From Bacillus australimaris (GTDB taxonomy: Bacteria; Bacillota; Bacilli; Bacillales; Bacillaceae), in the NCBI RefSeq assembly GCF_001307105.1, contig NZ_LGYN01000030.1, positions 1 through 64,000 on the forward strand: a stretch of DNA of 64,000 bases, written 5' to 3'. Position numbers and translations under genes: made by a program. Below are positions 60,096 to 64,000 of this stretch, one piece after another. Every line of letters begins with the position of its first letter. Position 1 is the stretch's first letter. The notes under the pieces were generated by a model. That model was given only the letters and a program-made list of their open reading frames with translations, had not been told where the DNA came from and did not search any database.

Positions 60096-61376
60096 ATGAA
60101 TGCAAACATCCAACAACTGATCGATCAGACAAGGATGAAATTTGGTTTAGATTTGTACCATCTAAAAAGACACAGTTTTCATCGTTACGTCAATATGTTC
60201 AATGAAACGGTTTATACATTGAATATGGAATGGTTTCCCTCTCATGAAGCTGAAACTGGGGACGACGATCTAAACCCAGACGGCACAGCTGTGATTGACG
60301 TGAATTTGAATACAGGCAAGGTTGAATCGGTTATTTTTGTCATGGACAAAACCTATGCGCAAAATGGTATTACATTTAAAAGCCCTTATCCAGCTCATGT
60401 CATTCAATGGATTGAACAAGAAACAGGGTTGATCTATGGCGAGCATTTTCACATGCATCAGGAGGAAATAGGAGAGCTTATTTTTGAAGAAAAAGTGGAT
60501 GATGTAACAGTGACGCCTTCCGGCAGAATCGAGGTGAAATGGGACGAACATGGGCAGCTCATTTACTTTACACATCATGGGTCATTTATGGCAAAAAACC
60601 TCCTAAGAGCTGAAGAATATGTGCTCTCCATTGATAAGGTCGAGAATTTAGCCGAGCAGCAAGTGCAGCGATTTGATTGGCCATCCTTCGAGCAGAATCG
60701 AATTCGCTCTATTTATGCGTTAGAAGAAATCTATGTGAAAAACGATGGGACAGGAACATTACCGTTTGAAATTGGGCGTGAAGAAACGCATTGTTTACAT
60801 ATGAATCAGGTGATGGAGTGGAATGAACCGTTAAACAAAGCCTTTGAAAAAAAGGAAATCGATATAAACGAGGACATTACTGCTGAACAAGCCTTCTCAC
60901 TGGAGCCTTCACCAGATACATTCCCGATCTCAAAAGAAGAGCAAGCTGAGTGTATCAAAGCGGTTCGCACCTTTTTGGCGCAAAAATATTCAAAGGATAC
61001 AGGGAAGTGGGTGCTAAAAACACTCCACCGTGACCATGGCTACATCCATGCAATATTAAAAACGAATGATCCAGAAGGCTGTGGATTCATGGATAAGATC
61101 AAGGTCTTCATTGATGCCAGCTCTTTTGAAGCCATTAATTACATAGATAAAAAAGAGATGTTTCAAGTATGCGGGATACTCAATCCATCTCAAGCGGCTA
61201 GTGAAATCAACATATCAAAGAAAGAAGCCTTTGAAACATTGAGAGAACGCCTCGAGCTGACACCCATTTATGTCTATGACGCAGCGCAAAAACAATACGT
61301 TTTATGTGGAAAGCTTGACTGTCATTATGGTGTTGATGCAGTGAGTGGCGAAGTCATTTCATTGAAAGACCTTTAA
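60096..61376 (+). CDS. Large soluble protein of unknown function, YcdB/PepSY-like layout
   Basis: A 426-residue protein without signal peptide or membrane segment. Two similar halves seem to have the same beta pattern. DGTAVIDVNLNTGKVESVIFV and GAVSGEVISL-like turns (DAVSGEVISLKDL at the end) are reminiscent of PepSY/YcdB repeats. Acidic and rich in aromatic residues. GGAGGTGAAA is a strong ribosome binding site. It is probably cotranslated with the preceding membrane protein gene, so it may act at the membrane's inner face. This is inference. Confidence 0.7.
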   Translation: MNANIQQLIDQTRMKFGLDLYHLKRHSFHRYVNMFNETVYTLNMEWFPSHEAETGDDDLNPDGTAVIDVNLNTGKVESVIFVMDKTYAQNGITFKSPYPAHVIQWIEQETGLIYGEHFHMHQEEIGELIFEEKVDDVTVTPSGRIEVKWDEHGQLIYFTHHGSFMAKNLLRAEEYVLSIDKVENLAEQQVQRFDWPSFEQNRIRSIYALEEIYVKNDGTGTLPFEIGREETHCLHMNQVMEWNEPLNKAFEKKEIDINEDITAEQAFSLEPSPDTFPISKEEQAECIKAVRTFLAQKYSKDTGKWVLKTLHRDHGYIHAILKTNDPEGCGFMDKIKVFIDASSFEAINYIDKKEMFQVCGILNPSQAASEINISKKEAFETLRERLELTPIYVYDAAQKQYVLCGKLDCHYGVDAVSGEVISLKDL

Positions 61377-61759
61377 GATGACACTCTTTTTAAAATAGGA
61401 AGCCTTCATCAACAACTTCTTCAAGAACAGTGAGAAGCTGTTCTTTTTTGTCTCATTCACCTATTTTTTTGAAGAAAAATGGAATTTTGTAGCAGGAAGT
61501 TGCCGTTTCTTCACGAAAGAAAAAGATAAGAATATGATCATAGGTCCATCGGTTGTCATTAGAGATTGAGATAAAGTAAACGTCATACAAATTAAACATT
61601 CAAGACAGTACAGTGGATCTAAAATGGTTTTCTAAGAAAACGAAATCGTGTCTCTAGTAGTATGCAGAAATAGGTGGTCTTTAGATCATAGGATGAGTTG
61701 AACATGTTTGTTTTTAGGTAAGTTTGAAGCCATGATAGAAGAAAGTGAGGATATCTACC
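61377..61759. other. 383-bp intergenic region
   Basis: It holds a good terminator at 61423-61449 (AAGAACAG/CTGTTCTT plus Ts) for the preceding gene. The rest is AT-rich; no promoter could be fixed with confidence and no RNA gene is seen. Confidence 0.5.
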
Positions 61760-62041
61760 TTGAGTACATTGGAAGTGTTTCGTCAGTTTTTGGTTGACCA
61801 TTATCCTGCGTTACAAGATGAGCTTTGGCTGAAAGATGTTGATACCCTTCGAATCTCTCCTATTCTTCATCCATTTCTGAAAAGCAAGCTGCCAGAGGGG
61901 ATCGAAAAATTCACTTGTGTCCTATTTACGCAGCAAACAGATCAAACTGCTGCACCGCTCAAAGTATACCTTCTATTAGATGAATATGAGCAATCGCTCT
62001 ATGCCATTGATTTGATGAATGAACAAATAGCGCTTCATTAA
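61760..62041 (+). CDS. Small acidic protein, unknown (93-98 aa)
   Basis: The frame encodes LEVFRQFLVDHYPALQDELWLKDVD and later KVYLLLDEYEQSLYAIDLMNEQIALH. Soluble, acidic, no family recognised. Two starts compete: TTG 61760, with AGTGAGG 9 bases upstream, and GTG 61745, which overlaps that ribosome binding site. TTG was chosen. A terminator follows 8 bases after the stop. Confidence 0.6.
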   Translation: MSTLEVFRQFLVDHYPALQDELWLKDVDTLRISPILHPFLKSKLPEGIEKFTCVLFTQQTDQTAAPLKVYLLLDEYEQSLYAIDLMNEQIALH

Positions 62042-62060
62042 TCCAGAAGCCAAAAGAAGA

Positions 62061-62096
62061 AAAAGCTGATGAGAGGTTTCTCAACAGCTTTTTTTA
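62061..62096. terminator. Bidirectional terminator before the Mga-like gene
   Basis: AGCTG/CAGCT and TGAGA/TCTCA form a stem with one unpaired base on each side; A-tract left, seven Ts right. Confidence 0.75.
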
Positions 62097-62103
62097 GTGA
62101 AAA

Positions 62104-63612
62104 TCAGTCGTTTATATCAACGATTCGCCGGTGCAAGTTGTCCAATTCTTTTTTAGTTGGAAAAGAGTTGATCAACAGTGTAGATCGTCCGAATTGATGA
62201 GGAAGCTCAGTATCTGTCACAATCATATCAATTCCAAGACGATCCATTGTCAAAGCATTTAATGTATTTTCAGGACTTGTGAAAATGTGAATGAGAGGAG
62301 GCAAGCTTAATTTAATTAAATCTGCAATAAACAAACTATGATTATAGCCTAATGTTGAAATGACAAAAATGTTCAACACGTTTCTCCGCTCCATTTCCAA
62401 ATGAACTAGACCCCTCCAGTTAGACGTAATGATACGGATTAATTCTCGCTCATTTTTTACAAAAGAAGCGAGTATATCATCTGTTTTTAACTCCTGAATG
62501 ATATGGGTAATTCTCGAATAGAAGTAAGGAAGCTGTTTTTTGACCTCTGATAAATAACGCGATTTCTTTTTGAAAAGGAAACCATCTCTCCCGGTAATTT
62601 CATTAGAATACACATAATATTGGAGAAGAAGGAGTGTCAGTACCTTGCGATTAGCCACCTCTTGATGAAAAATCAACTCCAATTGATTGATAAATTTTTG
62701 AATCGCATCAAAGAGGCGTGGTGTATGTGATTGAAAGAACATCAATTTTTCTTCAACAGATTCAATTGATTTAAAATGACCAATAGCTGGCTCAATCAAT
62801 AGTAAAAAGACAAACTCGTGATGATCCAGTGTAATATCAAATATATTTTTCGTCATTCGGCCAATGTGTTTTTCCCATGCTTTAATTTGACCATAGATAC
62901 TTTTACCTGCAGCTGTCTGTTTTTCTTCATTCATTGAATATGTATAGTTGCGTCTTATCGTGAAATTTTTTCTTATTCGGTGAATGGAAACACCGAGCCA
63001 CAAACAGTATTTATCAATAGCGATATCTGGAACATTGACTTCAATCACCTGAAATAATTCCTGTAATAAGTCAACAGCGTCTTGCTTTTGAATCTCATTA
63101 AATGGCCAAAGCCGGCTTCCATACACTTCAAACAAAAACTCAACAAAGAATTGCCGGATCTCCTTCTCATTCCCATGGAACTGCATGCTGTCTGGGCGTA
63201 ATTCAATGTCATAGGATGTAAGAATGGAATTGATTTTATGAATGGTGTTATACAACGTGGACCTGCTGATATTAAGCGTGTCCATCCATTCATAGAACGT
63301 CATATTTTCTTCGAAGAAAATGCCATCAATTAATCGAATTTCAATCGTATCTTTTAAAATTTCTTTGATATAGTAGTCCACTCGTATCGTCTGGGTATAA
63401 CAAATGGATATGCCCTGTCTTGGCTTTATGCGAATTAACGGCTCTCCATTCTCTGTTTGGAACGATTTCATTTGTTCTAAATCACTTTGAATGGCACGAA
63501 CCGAGCCAATCTTTTCATCTGATATCTCTTGAAGAGTCCACCACTTATTTTTTGATACAAGCAGTTTTAAAATGTTTATCCATCTCTTTGATTTGTTATC
63601 AATGAGGTCCAT
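62104..63612 (-). CDS. Mga/AtxA-like PRD-containing transcription regulator
   Basis: A 502-residue regulator. An N-terminal HTH (NKWWTLQEISDEKIGSVRAIQSDLE, about 22-45) is followed by a second HTH of Mga type (NISRSTLYNTIHKINSIL, about 113-130). Two PRD-like helical domains span about 170-390. The C-terminal part resembles an EIIB fold (VLNIFVISTLGYNHSLFIADLI) but has no phospho-Cys. This is the layout of AtxA, Mga and similar virulence or carbon-linked regulators. No PTS operon is adjacent in the window, so the target is unknown. The ATG has AAAGGAG upstream on the minus strand. Confidence 0.85.
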   Translation of the reverse strand: MDLIDNKSKRWINILKLLVSKNKWWTLQEISDEKIGSVRAIQSDLEQMKSFQTENGEPLIRIKPRQGISICYTQTIRVDYYIKEILKDTIEIRLIDGIFFEENMTFYEWMDTLNISRSTLYNTIHKINSILTSYDIELRPDSMQFHGNEKEIRQFFVEFLFEVYGSRLWPFNEIQKQDAVDLLQELFQVIEVNVPDIAIDKYCLWLGVSIHRIRKNFTIRRNYTYSMNEEKQTAAGKSIYGQIKAWEKHIGRMTKNIFDITLDHHEFVFLLLIEPAIGHFKSIESVEEKLMFFQSHTPRLFDAIQKFINQLELIFHQEVANRKVLTLLLLQYYVYSNEITGRDGFLFKKKSRYLSEVKKQLPYFYSRITHIIQELKTDDILASFVKNERELIRIITSNWRGLVHLEMERRNVLNIFVISTLGYNHSLFIADLIKLSLPPLIHIFTSPENTLNALTMDRLGIDMIVTDTELPHQFGRSTLLINSFPTKKELDNLHRRIVDIND

Positions 63613-64000
63613 CCAACCATTAACTCCTTTCTTTTGTCTGCCTCCTTATATTGTTAAGTTCAGATAAAGAACATGTGCTCCTCAAAATAGGCATGAAATG
63701 ATTGTAATGTTTACGCTAATTTGTTTTGTCTTCGCTTTTGATGATAAATGAGAAAAAAATTAGACGGAAACAAATATTATTAGCTGATTCGCCATTTTTT
63801 TCTTTTAAAAGGTTGTAAATAAGTCATAAATCCCACATAAATGGATCATTTTAGATATTTTGTTTATTTTTTTGCTGTCTAAACGGTAAATGTAAGAATA
63901 AAAAGCAAGGGATTTTTGATTACCATATGGATGGGAGTAGAGAGGAATGCGATCTATCTGATGCTGAACTGTCTTACCATACATACCATATATGATACAT
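63613..64000. other. 388-bp AT-rich region at the window edge
   Basis: Probably the shared upstream region of the Mga-like gene and whatever lies beyond the window. Two short frames start at 63927 (22 codons, closed) and 63931 (open at the edge), but neither has a convincing ribosome binding site. CATACATACCATATATG near 63980 is a short repeat. No gene is called. Confidence 0.4.

Noticed and set aside
63927-63995. 22-codon frame near the window end
   Set aside because: No ribosome binding site at a proper distance and no resemblance to known proteins.
1-64000. Prophage, transposase, CRISPR array, tRNA or rRNA genes
   Set aside because: None was seen on either strand; the only mobile-looking sequences are the non-coding repeats and the duplicated terminators.

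Overview
The window is chromosomal DNA of a Bacillus of the pumilus group (B. pumilus, B. safensis or B. altitudinis). The evidence is collinearity with the yfl-yfk-yfj region of B. subtilis, PadC/PadR proteins of B. pumilus type, AAGGAGG-like ribosome binding sites, and many compact stem-loop terminators. Species was judged by eye, not by a search. No tRNA, rRNA, CRISPR array, transposase or phage gene is visible.

1-7.4 kb: the 3' end of a collagen-like/BclB-type exosporium protein gene, then a citrate module (sensor kinase CitS, regulator CitT, binding protein YflP, and Mg-citrate transporter CitM behind a perfect cre site) and a secreted M14 carboxypeptidase. 7.4-12.2 kb: phenolic acid decarboxylase padC divergent from padR across an ATGT-N8-ACAT operator, then bacterial NO synthase, acylphosphatase, a MOSC protein, two very small proteins and a methionine aminopeptidase. 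12.3-22.5 kb: PTS permease nagP, a DUF817 membrane protein, a redox-box-controlled DoxX protein, a YjgB-like secreted protein, a lipoteichoic acid synthase, then a PLP decarboxylase next to a chemoreceptor, and yflB.

22.5-44.5 kb: the trehalose operon treP-treA-treR with two TreR operators; a small acidic gene bracketed by identical 32-bp terminators; the large wall-anchored nucleotidase yfkN; and the yfkM/K/J/I/H/F/E/D/C/AB, yfjT and pdaA block, which keeps B. subtilis order with a few insertions. SigB-type promoters precede yfkM and yfkJIH. 44.5-50.2 kb: a repeat element, a DUF2716 gene broken by an in-frame TGA, corA, a YvgO-like secreted stress/antifungal protein, a 3-methyladenine glycosylase and rlmD.

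50.2-64 kb is more accessory: a LysR/tautomerase/carboxymuconolactone decarboxylase cassette, an autoregulated MerR regulator with an MFS efflux pump, a HEAT-repeat DNA repair protein, a DUF1835 protein, thrZ behind two tandem threonine T-boxes, several unknown proteins and an Mga/AtxA-like regulator.

The most unusual structure is an intergenic repeat family (three clear copies and one remnant). One end, CAGCGTG/C, always abuts a rho-independent terminator stem. In two copies the stem is present on both sides, as though the element had inserted between stem and U-tract and duplicated the stem. This was found by reading the sequence; its genome-wide copy number and novelty are not established here.
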